Shown here: piece by piece, positions 12,013 to 22,962 of the stretch
How positions within the stretch are numbered: position 1 is the stretch's first letter
How the letters are laid out: the number at the start of each line of letters is the position of its first letter
Notes under the pieces: model-generated
What the model saw: only the letters and a program-made list of their open reading frames with translations
What the model was told of the DNA's origin: nothing
The model's database searches: none
NCBI GenBank assembly: GCA_023213315.1
Contig: JAKCPI010000976.1
Coordinates: 1-64,000 of the forward strand
DNA length: 64,000 nucleotides
DNA from: Euborellia annulipes
Lineage: Eukaryota > Arthropoda > Insecta > Dermaptera > Anisolabididae
Direction: 5' to 3'
Made by a program: the position numbers and the translations under genes

Positions 12013-12240
12013 AAAATTTTGTATTGAAATAATAACGCTTGTTATGGAGGTATATTCAGGACAAAATTTAATTTCACTATACAGTCGACGTTTCGAAAGT
12101 CTGAACGCCACCCTTCTTCAGGACTAATGGTTTTAGAAAATTAGTCCTAATGAAGTAAAGCGTTCAGAAACGGCGACTGTATAGTGGAATTAAATTTTGT
12201 CCTGAATGTACCTCCTTAACAAGCGTTATTATTTCAATAT
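12013..12240. repeat. Long palindrome P3 with hammerhead-like cores
   Basis: The arms pair over about 100 bases, beginning TTGAAATAATAACGCTTGTT and ending in its reverse complement. Stems, loops and hammerhead boxes lie near the centre (12083-12190). Confidence 0.85.
12083..12124 (-). ncRNA. Hammerhead-ribozyme-like motif in left arm of P3
   Basis: Minus-strand order: AGTC (12124-12121), CTGAAGA (12120-12114), a 20-base stem II region, GAAAC (12094-12090), GTC (12089-12087), GACT (12086-12083). Stem I AGTC/GACT pairs fully and CTGAAGA fits CTGANGA. Stem II is weak, with G-U pairs. The mirrored right arm keeps AGTC/GACT but has CTAATGA and GGC, so it is decayed. Confidence 0.45.
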
Positions 12241-13244
12241 CTACACCAGGCTTTCCAAATCTTGAATATTAATTGAAAATATTTGGAGAATTTGGATTCG
12301 AGTAGGAGGTAGATAAAGGGGTGGGGGAGAGGTAGGAAGTATAAAAAATAAACAAATCGGAAAGTTAATTTTAAATTGCTTTTGAATATCTTATTGTTTC
12401 TATCTTCATTTTTTGTGCATGTCCATGTCCCCACTCCGCCTTTTTGTTCTTGGTAATTCGGAAGCATTACCGTCTCTAAATGAATATGGAACATTCTCGG
12501 AGAGCTTTTTTTTCCTATTAAATATATATATTTTTTTTTTAGTCATTACGAGTCTTTAATTGCATTTCTGTTTTTAAGTATTTACTCTATAATTTTGTTA
12601 AGTTTTTTTTTTCATAAATATTCAATATATAATGATCAAATTATAATGTGCTTATGTTTTTTCAAGGTGTATGTATTTTAAAAACACTCAGGCAACAACT
12701 TCCTTCGTTGTTTCATTTACATAAATCATCCACTTACTATCTGCTCTCTAGTTAATTTTTAATTTATATCTTAAAAATAGGTTAATATGAAAATTAAATA
12801 GATATTTAGTAGTAGGTACAAATAAACTGAGAGTAATTTTCCTCACATTGCTAAATCATTTCTAACGAATCTTTTTTATTTGAGAAATTTTCCCTCCCCC
12901 TACACGATCAGTAATACTGCCAGTTTTTTCCTCATTTAGTTTAATATCTCTAGTTTACAACCCATGTCACATGCATCAGTCCTCTAGTCATTACCCAATA
13001 AAACTGACAATCACAGCCAATACTCACAGAATTACTGATCCTGTTTAACGCTACTTATTAAAAAAATAAATTTTAAATCATAAGACCATAAGTGACAACA
13101 AAAAATTATTAAAAGGAATGCATTCATCTCCCTTGGCCCTAGTTTAAGCATTTATCTATACATTATTGATATAAATAAAAATAATCAAATTTTATTTTTT
13201 TATTTTGATTACACTTATTAATAAATCTTACTTTTCATTTACAG
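12241..13244. other. AT-rich non-coding DNA upstream of an exon
   Basis: No repeat or exon is recognised. The last 15 bases, TTACTTTTCATTTACAG, form a good splice acceptor. Confidence 0.5.
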
Positions 13245-13343
13245 ATTTGGATAATTCTCCTCGGCTGTGCTACGCACATGATCATTTCTTTGCCGTACTT
13301 CATCTGACGTTCGTCCACTCCGAGAACAACTCGACTACCGATG
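13245..13343 (+). CDS. SINA/TRAF-like domain exon (Siah-type protein), internal
   Basis: The 99-bp exon has a pyrimidine-rich CAG acceptor and a GTGAGT donor. The frame with two bases completing a split codon, 32 codons, then one base is the only one without a stop. It encodes LDNSPRLCYAHDHFFAVLHL and then TFVHSENNSTTD. HFFAVLHL matches the QFFAIVQL strand of the Siah/SINA substrate-binding domain, which recruits targets to E3 ubiquitin ligases. The next exon continues the match in the right order and phase. True Siah is very strongly conserved in animals and this sequence is much more divergent, so a SINA-domain relative is more likely than Siah itself; a CYHR1/ZTRAF1-type protein is one option. 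Upstream RING and zinc-finger exons were not found in the window. The family assignment rests on motif recall, not on a search. Confidence 0.6.
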
Positions 13344-13570
13344 GTGAGTTAATTTTCTTTTTTTTTTTAACGATTACTTCTTAATTTAAATAGGTCAAAC
13401 TTCTCATTTTGAATTAATTACTATATATCTGAAGTTTAATTTGTAGAGAATTTAATATCTGAACGTGAATTTCTTTGAGATCGAGTGCAAAGAATCGATT
13501 TATTTTTTGAAATTACCCCCTCCCCCTCCCCCGTAATTGAGAGGATAGAGGTGTTGACAAATACCAATAT
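13344..13570 (+). other. Start of a 14.65-kb intron
   Basis: AT-rich intron sequence. The intron runs to 27995 and holds the repeats listed below. Confidence 0.5.
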
Positions 13571-13722
13571 TGATAATCTTAAAGCCAAGGGGCTCGGATT
13601 CCAGGCAGTCCGATGAATATTTATTTAAATCATTTGGCATAAATAAATATGCTTGAATAATATTGAGTATTGTTAAAGTCTGTATGGCCTAAGATGCCGA
13701 AAAGACTTTTAAAAATAAATCT
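13571..13722 (+). mobile_element. SINE-A, partial copy
   Basis: GGCTCGGATTCCAGGCAGTCC is the B-box end of the tRNA-like head. The family body follows: ATTTAAATCATTTGG, then GTCTGTATGGCCTAAGATGCC and GAAAAGAC before an A-rich tail. The A box is missing. Confidence 0.65.
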
Positions 13723-14692
13723 TTTTAATAAAAAACTGGATTTGAACGAGAAATTGATTAAATGATTTTAATCTGGAAGTTTACTCTTAGATCCTATTGG
13801 TCTTGATCAAGAGTTAATTAAAACAAATAAATGTTTTAAAATTTGAAATTTATTGCTTAGCTACTCGATTCTGTACAGTAATTGACAGTTTCGGAGTTCT
13901 AATTTTATCTCCATACTCAGACTGTAACATAGATTTACATTTATTTAATTTCTCAACATGCCACAATCTCTTTATAAATAAAATACAATTTATAATTGTC
14001 TAATAGTAACCTAAAAAATTGTAGTAAAAAATTTCATAGAAATTAGAATGAAATTTTTTCTCGATTTTTAATTAGGCTAAAAAAAAATTCATTTTTTTAT
14101 TCAACGTTTTGTTTGGTTCCCCTAATATATTATCTATTATTTGCAAAAAGTGCAACCAAAGACACCAATTAGAATATCGTCCTTGGCGCGCATGCGCATT
14201 TTAACTTGGTTATTAATCAATTTAATAGCAATAAAAAAAGGGAGTCATAATTAAGGAACTTGAAATTGGCTTCGTGTTCTAATTAAACTCATTAGACTAA
14301 TCGACGTTAAATAATAACAGACAGGATAATATAATCTATATTAGTAATTATGATCATTAGAGTAATTGGACTTTTTCTCATTGATTAATAATAAATAAAT
14401 AAATAAAAAGTTAATATATAATAAATATGTAAATCTCTTTAAAAGGAAACAAAAAAGTGGCAGGAGAATTATATAATGAGTTATAAAATAACTTTTAAAA
14501 GAATTTTCTAATTAAAAGTGTGAAATTAAATAAGTAGTAAAAAATATAATAAAAATTTTAAATTTAATATAGGGGAAGGTCATTCAGTTCTGGTATTTTC
14601 CAATAACTACTCCCTGCTACTGCCAGTAGTTTTCACAAATAAAATAATAAATTACTGTGTACCTTTGTTAATGGTTTTATGCCTTTAAATAA
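13723..14692. other. Intronic non-coding DNA with a unique island at about 14130-14360
   Basis: The island contains CACCAATTAGAATATCG, GGCGCGCATGCGCA, TTATTAATCAATTTAATAGC and TCATTAGACTAATCGACG. It is non-repetitive, has no exon features and is a candidate enhancer. The rest is AT-rich. Confidence 0.3.
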
Positions 14693-14875
14693 AAAAATCT
14701 GGTGTGACTGATCGCTAGAAAAAAAGTCTTTCGACTTTTGTCAATTTTGAGACTTTTCCAGATTTTCTTAGATATCTCCACTAATCTCTCAAAAAGAAAC
14801 GTTTTTTGAGATTTTCAAAAACGACTTTTTAGCCCTTTTTTGCTTCTCAAATATTTTTTTGAAAAAAGTGACTTT
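14693..14875 (-). repeat. Dispersed repeat (related to 48790-48964), inserted in an HpF stub
   Basis: A short HpF arm (ATCTGGTGTGACTG, about 14698) is followed by sequence whose reverse complement shares AAAAGTCGTTTTT, GTGGA and GGAAAAGTCTCAAAA blocks in the same order with 48790-48930. I interpret it as the end of a DNA transposon of unknown type. Confidence 0.5.
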
Positions 14876-14929
14876 TATGACCGAGTTTGTTCAAATTTTT
14901 TAATAGAATGTTTTTTTTTTTTTAATTTT

Positions 14930-15029
14930 ACATTTTTGGCTACTGAGGCCATTAAGAGGTTGTTTTTTTTTTTTTTTTTTAATTTATTTATGGTCTTTTT
15001 CGCCATCTTAGACTATTTAGACTCTGTCC
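14930..15029 (-). mobile_element. SINE-B, left part of a copy split by hAT-A
   Basis: GGTCTTTTTCGCCATCTTAG and ATTTAGACTCTGTCC match the SINE-B tail. The remainder, CTCTGTCCCTATTTATTTCAA, continues after the hAT element at 17473. A second fragment, TTGGCTACTGAGGCCATTAA, lies just before it. Confidence 0.65.
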
Positions 15030-17472
15030 CATGGGCGTAACTAGGGGGTCCCGGGGGGGGGGGGCCTGGCCCCCCCAGAAGGCTCGTGGCCCCCCCCAGA
15101 AAGATCTTTGCCCCAAGAAAAATTGAGAAAATATGGGGCTTTCCAGGCCCGAGTCATTCTTTCCACGTCAAACTTTTTAACATCACCATCTCAGATTTGT
15201 ATGAAATTTGGGTCATAGGTAGAGTCAATAGAGACTAAGAAAAAGCCCCAATTTGAACTTGATATCTCAACTCGTTTAAGAAATATGGCGGGTTAAATTT
15301 GTCAAAAATGGCAAAAAATCGACCTAACCTCATCTATTTAAATTGCTCTAAAATCTCTTAAAGATGAGATAGAGAGATGAATGAGGTGTCATTTTACATC
15401 ATTTCAGACACCCTTTCCAAAGATATACAACACACCTGGGGTGGTAATAAAAAAAAAAATTTTTAATTTCAAAATCAAAAATTTAAATTAATTTTTCTCA
15501 AAAAGTACCACTTCGAAAATTTTGAAAAAATTCTAAAATGGTCCTTGCTTAAAGGTTAAAAGATAATATAAGCCTCATCGAGGGATCATGATGGGATCAT
15601 AGAAAAATTAATTAAAACAACCATTGCGTTAGTTTTTTGTCATAATTGGGAAAAAATACACAGGCTCAGTGGCGTACCGAGGGGGGGGGGTAGGTCCGCC
15701 CCAGGCCCCGAGCCGTCATAGGCCCTCATATATATATAAAAAAAAAATTAAATATTTCCCTTTGAGAGGCCCCGGGGCCCTCCGAGTCAAGTAAAAATGG
15801 GAAAATTTTGATTAAAAAAAAAAGAAAATTTAATGAAAATTTCTCTTTAAATAGCCCCCGGGGCCCTCAGGGCTCAAGTAAAAACGGAAAAATTTAGATA
15901 AAAAAAAAAACAAAATTTAATAAAAATTTCCCTTCGAGAGGCCCCGGGCCCTCAGAACCAAGTGAAAATGGGAAAATTTTGATTAAAAAAAAAAGAAAAT
16001 TTAATGAAAATTTCTCTTTAAATAGGCCCCGGGGCCCTCAGGGCTCAAGTAAAAACGGAAAAATTTAGAAAAAAAAAAAAAATTTCTCTTTGAGAGGCCC
16101 CGGGGCCCTCAGGGCTCAAGTAAAAACGGAAAAATTTAGATAAAAAAAAACAAAATTTAATGAAAATTTCTCTTTGAGAGGCCCCGGGGCCTTGGGGTTC
16201 AGGGATATACGGTATTTTAAAAATATTTTTGTGTATGGAGGAGAAGGATATTTAAAGATGAGCACCCCTCCCCAAAAAAAAATTCAATATAAGGCCCCCT
16301 TTCTTCTAGTGCCGCCCCAGGCCCCCAACTGCCTCTATACGCCTCTGCACAGGCTAACAGTGATTTTGGTACCGGGGGTATTTTGAGCTGATCTCTGAGT
16401 ATATGCGACGTCCTTTTTCCAAAAATGCCGTCCATTTTGCTCGAATAGCTCTAGTTTTAGAGATATAGAGAATATAACGTTTTAATTGAAATTCTGCTCT
16501 AAAGTGGCTCTTATTTTGAGTTTTCTAGATTTTTTTATGTTTTCTCTTAAAGATATACAGGTAGCTAAGATACATAGAAAATCTAGAGATTCTGCCCAAT
16601 CAGAAGTGATTTATTTAGTGGTGCAAAACAAGGCTAAAAGTTGAAAAAAATTCAATTTTTCCAGTTTTTCTTAACTTGAGACAACCCTAAAAATTTTTTA
16701 ACATCCCTGAATGCAAAAAACATATATGTACGATATTCTGTAACTCTTTAGCTTTCCAGAAATCATTCCTTTGTGCAAATCGGTTAATTATTAAAGAAAT
16801 TATAAACTTGTTATTTCAGCGCTATCACTACACCCAAGAATTCTTCTAAGCAAAATAACATCTTAATCATAAAATTTTCTTATCTTTGATTTGTAGATTA
16901 ACTATTTTGTTTATAATTTCGTTAATAATTAACCGATTTGCACGAATGAATGATGGCTGGAAAAATTGAATTTTTGAATGTTTGAACTGGAAGATTTATT
17001 GCAGTTTTTGACCAAGGTATTATAGGTCTTTTTATAATAATAAAAATATCTTTATATTTTTATATTAAAACACCATAAAAAAATCTAGAAAACTCAAAAT
17101 AAGAGCCACTTTAGAGCAGAATTTCAATTAAAACGTTATATTCTCTATATCTCTAAAACCAGAGATATTCGAGCAAAACGGACGACATTTTTGGAAAAAG
17201 GACGTCGCATATACTCGGAGATCAGCTCAAAATACCCCCGGTACCAAAATCACTGTTAGCCTGTGTAATTTTTCCCAATTATGACAAAAAACTAACGCAA
17301 GGGTTGTTTTAATTAATTTTTCTCTATAATCTGAGATGGTGAGGTTAAAAAGTGTATCGATTTGACGTGGAATGACTCGCCCACCGAGGTTATCTGGTCT
17401 CATGCCCCCCCCCCCCAGCGAGGATGGCTGGTCCCATGGCCCCCCCAGCCAGATTCTCTAGTTACGCCCATG
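15030..17472. mobile_element. hAT-type long-inverted-repeat element (hAT-A)
   Basis: The termini CATGGGCGTAACTAG and CTAGTTACGCCCATG are perfect inverted repeats flanked by the 8-bp duplication CTCTGTCC (15022-15029 and 17473-17480). The arms stay homologous for several hundred bases: the left blocks around CACGTCAA, AAACTAACGCAA and TACCGGGGGTATTTTGAGCT are all mirrored near 17200-17370. The right arm lacks about 400 bases found in the left (15190-15590). There is no transposase frame. The element sits inside a SINE-B and itself contains hAT-B. Confidence 0.88.
15667..16347. mobile_element. Non-autonomous hAT element (hAT-B) nested in hAT-A
   Basis: Its termini CAGTGGCGTACCGAGG and the reverse complement CAGAGGCGTATAGAGG match at 13 of 16 positions. 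An exact 8-bp duplication CACAGGCT lies at 15659-15666 and 16348-16355. The interior is made of imperfect tandem units of about 85-105 bases built from GAGAGGCCCCGGGGCCCTC, an A-rich stretch and AAATTT blocks. The open frames here are repeat artefacts. Confidence 0.9.
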
Positions 17473-17790
17473 CTCTGTCCCTATTTATTTCAATCTAGCC
17501 AGCTACTGACTTCCTGTGTATATGTGTCTGTTTATCACTCTCTCTCTCTTTCTCTCGCTGATTGGCCAAAGTTACAGGAAGTGGAGTCAGAGAGGGAAAT
17601 TAAAAACTCTAAATCAAAGAGGGAAATTCAGAATTTCCAAACAGTGAGTAAGAATAAATTTAATCCATTTGCTCGCCGAAGGCATGGCCTCCTGGCAAGT
17701 CGTAAAGCCCGCCGAAGTTGAGCTTTACCACTTGTATACATTAAGACATATATAGATAAGCGAATGTAATAACCCCCCCCCCCCCCCTCC
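17473..17790. repeat. Dispersed repeat R, also at 57638-57860
   Basis: After the SINE-B remnant comes AGCTACTGACTTCCTGTG, a CGCTGATTGGCC block, AGGAAGTGGAGTCA and TTTCCAAACAGTGAG. The same order recurs at 57650-57800. The family is unknown. A C-run closes the copy at about 17767-17785. Confidence 0.6.
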
Positions 17791-18519
17791 CAAGGCCGAG
17801 AGTCTAGAGATGTTGACAAATGTCGAATATATGCTTTAACTTATTATTTATTGATCATTTTATTAAATGTGCAGAACTTAACAAAATTATGAGAGTATGG
17901 AATCATTTCCCTATTTAATATATGACTGAGGAGAGAATTAATGAACTTTCATACGGATAGAAAGAAAGAGAGAGAGAAGGGTTTCCATCCCCAAATGTTG
18001 CTTCCTTCTCTTCTGGTGCTTCTTCTTCTAATGCCTTTAGATTAGGTACATGCTTAAGTAATAGATACCTGGTCTGCGTATCGTTCTCAATTTGCTAATG
18101 TAATTTAACTTCTCAATAGAAACGAGATAAGCAAGCAAGTAAAGACATGAGAGAGAGAGAGAGAAAGAGGGAGAGTGAACTTATGTCACGCACTGAAACG
18201 GAAAGATGGCTGCTACAGGACGACTCAACTGCACTTTAATAAAACTATAATAATTTTAGATCCCTGATTCTTTTGCAATGAAAAAAAAAACTATTTGTGA
18301 TAGATTTCAGCTCAACTTTTAGGGAAGGGCAATGAGGTTTTGAAATTTCGCTTTTTTTAGATATTTTATTTACAAATCATCTGAAATCCCTTCTAATGGA
18401 AGTTAAAGGGATATTTTTTAATTATAATTTTATTGTTTTTGATAGTAGACTATGTAATTTATATTTCAACAAAACAAGTAAAAATGTGAAATTAAAGTAA
18501 AAATAAGACTCAATTTTAT
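17791..18519. other. Non-coding intronic DNA
   Basis: A short AG microsatellite (about 18150-18170) is present; nothing else is recognised. Confidence 0.45.
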
Positions 18520-18600
18520 CAAGTGACAAATGAAATAGTTTTTCACTATTACGACAAAAACGCAATGCTTGCTTTAAGCTTTTTCTATATAAATCCATTA

Positions 18601-19738
18601 TCTATATATAATAATTACGGAGTGTCCGTCTGTCTGTCTGTCTGTCTGTCCGTCTGTCTGTCCGTCTGTCTGTCTGTCTGTCACGCTCTGTTTGACCAAC
18701 TTCCCGTTGCAATTTTGAAACGAAATTTTGCAGTCTTATAGAGGACGTTATGGAGAGTCCCGGAAAAATACTCGGGTCCCGAAATTCCTATAACTTTTCG
18801 AGTTATTAATTCCTAAAGTAACGATTTCTCCCATAGGAAATGTACAGAGAAATATTTTTGTATTCTTTTCATTTGTGTATTCCATGAATGTAAACAAATC
18901 CTCAAGCAGGCACTGGACTGGAATACTTAGTTTTTTTTTATTTTCTCTTACCTATGTATATATGTAATATATATATAGAGAGAAAGTATTGGTTTCATGT
19001 CAAAAATTCGATGTCGAGATTTTGATGGATCTTCACGTTTTGAGGTCCCCTGAATCCAAAAAAGTGGTTTTCGCGACATGGTCTGTCTGTGGGTGGGTGG
19101 GTGGGTGGGTGTGTGTTTAATTTTAAGCATGAAGGAATTGAGCTACGAGGTTGAAATTTTATATTAAAGTTAGACACCCCCCGGGACCGGAACAATAAGC
19201 TTTTAATCAAAATCGGCCAAAGATTACTAGTACTTTACTGATGCACTTTTTCAGTTTTTTTCGATTTTCTCAGAATTTGCTACAACGATTTTTTTTTAAA
19301 TTCAAAAATCAATTATTTTTCAGATACTCTTTCAAATGTATATTCTCATTTTGCAATTGAAATCTTCTGAAGACCACTTTACTCTTGTATTTCATAGGGA
19401 AGATAGGAGAAATGGTTGCCATAGTAACAAAATATAAATATTTTGCCATACTTATAAATTTTACATCTTGAAAATCGAATGTACCGTACTGTCGGAAACT
19501 AAATACATGTCGACACAAAAAATCTGGTGTGACAAGCACAGTACACAACTTTCGATTACCGAAGGTTGGAGGGGGGGTCCAGGGGGCGTAGCCCCCCTGT
19601 CTAGACGCCACGCAGTTTCTCATTAAGAAAGGCGAGGGTCCGCCGCAGGCGGGCCCGAGCCAGCTGGCGAGGGGGTCCAGGGGGGCGTAGCCCCCCTGGC
19701 TAGACACGAAGCCCGCCGAAGGCGGGCGGCGCGGCTAG
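18601..19738 (+). mobile_element. Non-autonomous Helitron
   Basis: The 5' end is TCTATATATAATAATTACGG followed by a TGTC-rich tract and CACGCTCTGTTTGACC. The 3' end has the hairpin GCCCGCCGAAGGCGGGC (19711-19727), then GGCGCGG and CTAG (19735-19738). It lies between a host A (18600) and T (19739), as Helitrons require. A second GC-rich pseudo-terminus lies at about 19567-19650, so the 3' end is partly duplicated. No Rep/helicase is encoded. An HpF copy is inserted in it. A fragment of its interior recurs inverted at 53190-53225. Confidence 0.85.
18941..19565 (-). mobile_element. HpF element inside the Helitron, ending at the hairpin midpoint
   Basis: It runs from ATTTTCTCTTACC to TTTCGATTACCGAAGG, where only half of the palindrome is present. 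This shows that the HpF left terminus can be a half-hairpin. Confidence 0.8.
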
Positions 19739-20193
19739 TTTTCTATATAAATCCATTATGATCCCATTGTGATGCTTATATTATTTTTTAATCTTTAACA
19801 AAGACTATTTTATAATTTTTTCAAAAATTTTTAAGGAGGTTATTTAAAAAAAATTTAATATTTGATTTTGAAATTAATAAATAATCTGGAGTGTTGTATA
19901 TCGTTGGGAAGGACATGTAAAATGCTGTAAAATGACACCTTTCACATTTTCCTATCACAAATCTCAGAGATTTTATAGCAATTTATTAATAAATAGGTTA
20001 TATGCAAGCGGGTCAATTTTTCGCTTGTTTGTAAAATTTTATTAACGCTGGGCCACAGGTTCTATGATGCGATTAGGCGGCACTTCCGGGTTGGAGGGGC
20101 GGCAAAACGAAAAAGTATAATGCGATTTTTCGTTTAAATTATCAGCTAGTCCAGTTTTCCTTTCCGGATGCCATTTTACATTATTATTTATCT

Positions 20194-20370
20194 TTCACTA
20201 GTACTGTAGCTCTAAAAATTTTAATAACTCTCCCAATCTCTGTAGCTATTGTAGAAAGAATTTTTTCAAAATTAAAATTGTAAAAATACTACTTAAGTGC
20301 AATAAGCCAAATGAGGTCAAGGGTTAGGAGTATCAAAATTTTAACTTTCAAAAATGACATCTCTAGCTAA
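20194..20370 (+). pseudogene. hAT transposase C-terminal (dimerisation) fossil
   Basis: In one frame the stretch reads LKILITLPISVAIVERIFS then KLKL, a stop, and KYYLSAISQMRSRVRSIKI, ending in a stop at 20368-20370. LP-x-SVA-x-x-ER-x-FSKLK is the signature of the hAT C-terminal dimerisation region (ZMYM/hATC-like). One internal stop and the absence of upstream domains mark it as decayed. It sits next to the hAT-A-like relic and may be the last coding trace of an autonomous relative. Confidence 0.75.
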
Positions 20371-20394
20371 GGGCCACTCTAATGAATATCAATT

Positions 20395-20500
20395 GGTATT
20401 TCCAATTCATTTAAACACGGTAAATATGATTTGGGCTGCCTGGGTTCCGAACTCACACCCCTTAGTTTTCATTATTTACACTGTCACTATCCTTAACCTC
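20395..20500 (-). mobile_element. SINE-A relic
   Basis: GGGCTGCCTGGGTTCCGAAC followed by CACACCCCTTAG matches the inverted B-box end of SINE-A. The body is not preserved. Confidence 0.45.
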
Positions 20501-21599
20501 TTGGTCAAGGGGATGGGGTGAATATTTGATTATTTCACCACTATTATTTTTTAGATGAATTAATTGAGAGTTTATGTAAAATAAGTTGTCCTATAACTGA
20601 CTATTTTAACCCTTAAATGCCTACCTCAAAGTATGTATTATAGGTCTGTTCTTTTCGGTTGCTATTGCAGTATAGTTTACTTATTTTGCCCTGCATTCTG
20701 TTCGTTTCATTTTTGCAGGCTAGTTGCACGCTAGCAAAACTTGCACCTTTTGACCAAGACAAACCATATCTCTTCCAAATATTACATATTGAGGTAAAAA
20801 AGTCATTTAATAACATTTAAGCAAAAAATCTCAGATTGAACCATCCACAACGAATTCTTGTAATAAATTTTAATAATATTCCTCCTTCTATCTTAAAATA
20901 AATAAATATGTTCTTATTTATATACGAATATTATAAATAACCGTATACATTTACTTTAATTTACACTTTTATTGTAACATAAACGGCTCTATAATTAAAA
21001 TCAATTTCTCTTCCTTTTTTTTGAACGAATTAAAATATTAGCACTTTAATTAGTTGATTATTTATAACGTTAAAAATTCTATCTTGTTGCCTTATTTAAT
21101 TATTATTATAACTTAATTTTAATAATTTCCTTATTAATATTAATTTTTTTTTAAAACATGGGAGATGCTTTTGAATTTAATATGCAAATAATCAGATATA
21201 AAAAAAAAACACTCTGAATTGGGCGAACAAAAAAAAAAAAAAAAAACAAGTAATTTTAGAATGTTTATTCATTAATTAGTTAGCAATACGTAATCAAGAT
21301 GGCGCCTGGGGAATCCCTTTAATAAGAGAAGAATTTTTTTTTTTTGATAAACTCTATTTGTCCCTCTAGCGTTTAATTAACCGATATAAAATTTCAAGTT
21401 GCAATAAAGATTAAGATCTGTTAATTGTTGCATGATAGAGTTCCTTTTCTTTTTTATTTATGTTTTCCGAGGGAGAAATGTCACAATTAGGGACATGAAT
21501 TGAAATCTTTTTAATCAAATAATTGCCTCTGTGCCTTAGAGCAGGAGTAAACTAATTAGTTCTTGATCTAAGGGTACCAACTATTAGTTGTTTTTTTTA
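20501..21599. other. Intronic non-coding DNA
   Basis: AT-rich. A modest unique island lies around 21255-21560 (CATTAATTAGTTAGC, AAGATGGCGCCTGG). No exon is recognised. Confidence 0.35.
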
Positions 21600-21775
21600 A
21601 GTATTTTCGGCATATTTGGCCATATAGACTTTACTTTAACGATTTTTGATTATTCTGTTTTACGATATTTGTAGATCTAGTCACCTTTATTTACACCATT
21701 TGTTGTCAATTGATTTAAATAAATATTGAACGGACTATCTGGGGTCCGAACTCACTCCTCTTGGCTTTTTAGGAT
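21600..21775 (-). mobile_element. SINE-A, diverged copy
   Basis: TTTCGGCATATTTGGCCATA through GGACTATCTGGGGTCCGAAC matches the inverted body and B box. Confidence 0.55.
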
Positions 21776-21837
21776 ATCAATATAACTATTATGTTTATTT
21801 GAGCTTTTGTGGTTTGCATTATTATTATTATTGGAGT

Positions 21838-22065
21838 TTTTAATTATAGTCCACATTTTGTATTAATTATTTATTAAAAATATATTGCCTACTGTACAAC
21901 GTTTCGACTGCAGAAAAGCAGTCGAAAAGTTGTACAGTATTTATGTTTTAATAAATAATTAATACAAATGTGGACTATAACTGTACGTTTCAACTGCTTA
22001 TTCCGCAGAACGTTGAATATTTTTAATAAATAATAAATAATGTGGTCTATAATTAAAAACTCCCA
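21838..22065. repeat. Palindrome P4, three-armed
   Basis: Arm A (TTAATTATAGTCCACA, about 21840) is mirrored at about 21960-21983. A third, diverged arm (GTGGTCTATAATTAAAA) follows at about 22040. GTTTCGACTG and CAGTCGAAAAG lie at the centre, but no CTGANGA box was found. Confidence 0.75.
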
Positions 22066-22959
22066 TAATAATAAAACTATTAGTTTAAATAAATATGAAC
22101 TGATAAAAGAGATCTTCAAATATAAATTAGTTATTCTAGTTTTATTATAATTAGGCCTTCTACCAAATTTCGCTTCTAATACATACTGGGAAGAAATTTC
22201 ATAATACCTCTAGAATTTACTAACTCCTAATTTGTTTGATCTTTTTATTAGTTAAAAGATAGGCCCTGATTAGCTGACCCTAGCGACCTTTTGAGGAGTT
22301 CCCTCTAGACCACCGTTGATTGTATTGTTGGCTGCAGGCCTTTCCGTAATAAGATTATATCCATCCAATATAAAGATTATTGTTTTTTTTTTTTTATCTA
22401 ATAATATTTCTACCAGTTCCTTGTTTAAAATGTAATTGAGGAATTTTTTTTGATTTAATTCTTGATTAGATTTCCTCCTTCCCTGACGTCATGACTCACT
22501 TATAATCCCCTCTGGATGGAATATATCACACACAACCACTAGCATGTAATTTGCACATACACACACACACATACACAGAGAGATAGAGAGACAAGTAGAC
22601 GTTCTCACAGCCCATGCGGTTTGTAATTTGATTCTAATTGGTGGCTCCCGGATTCTGAGTGGGAGGTTTACTTGCGGCATCTAACACACAACACCGAAGG
22701 GCTCTCGTGCAAATTAGATTAGCCCTGCATCCATTAGGCTTTTTTCCAAAAAATAAATGCAATTATACTCTAAAGGAGATATCAATAAATGTTTGAAATA
22801 TTAGAAGAGCGGAAAAAAAATTAATATGGTCATCATGATATAAAGTATGTATAGATGGAGAATTATTTTTTAATTATATTTGTTTACTTAAATTGAGAAA
22901 TATATACCGTACATAAAGAAAAATTTTTTTACTGACTAATAACTGGTGGTTTTGGGAAC
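22066..22959. other. Intronic non-coding DNA with a unique island at about 22450-22750
   Basis: The island has CCTGACGTCATGACTCAC, a CA tract (22555-22575) and GCAAATTAGATTAGCCC. CTGACGTCATGACTCA resembles CRE/AP-1 sites. A regulatory role is inferred only. Confidence 0.3.
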
Positions 22960-22962
22960 TCG

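Larger units (their letters stand above)
18520..20060 (-). mobile_element. Diverged hAT-A relative interrupted by a Helitron
   Basis: On the minus strand, 19755-20045 and 18530-18590 line up with the left arm of hAT-A (15190-15660). Shared blocks include TGATTTTGAAATTAA, GTGTTGTATATC, AAAATGACACCT and CGACAAAAA-CGCAATG. The homology is broken by the Helitron at 18601-19738. Confidence 0.6.

Noticed and set aside
11912..12127. Overlapping open frames on both strands
   Set aside because: They lie in palindrome P3, which reads open on both strands by symmetry.
16174..17721. Open frames within and after hAT-A and hAT-B
   Set aside because: They fall in GC-rich repeat units and differ between units.
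19309..19707. 132-codon minus-strand open frame
   Set aside because: It crosses the Helitron 3' end and an HpF copy; the protein has no recognisable domain.
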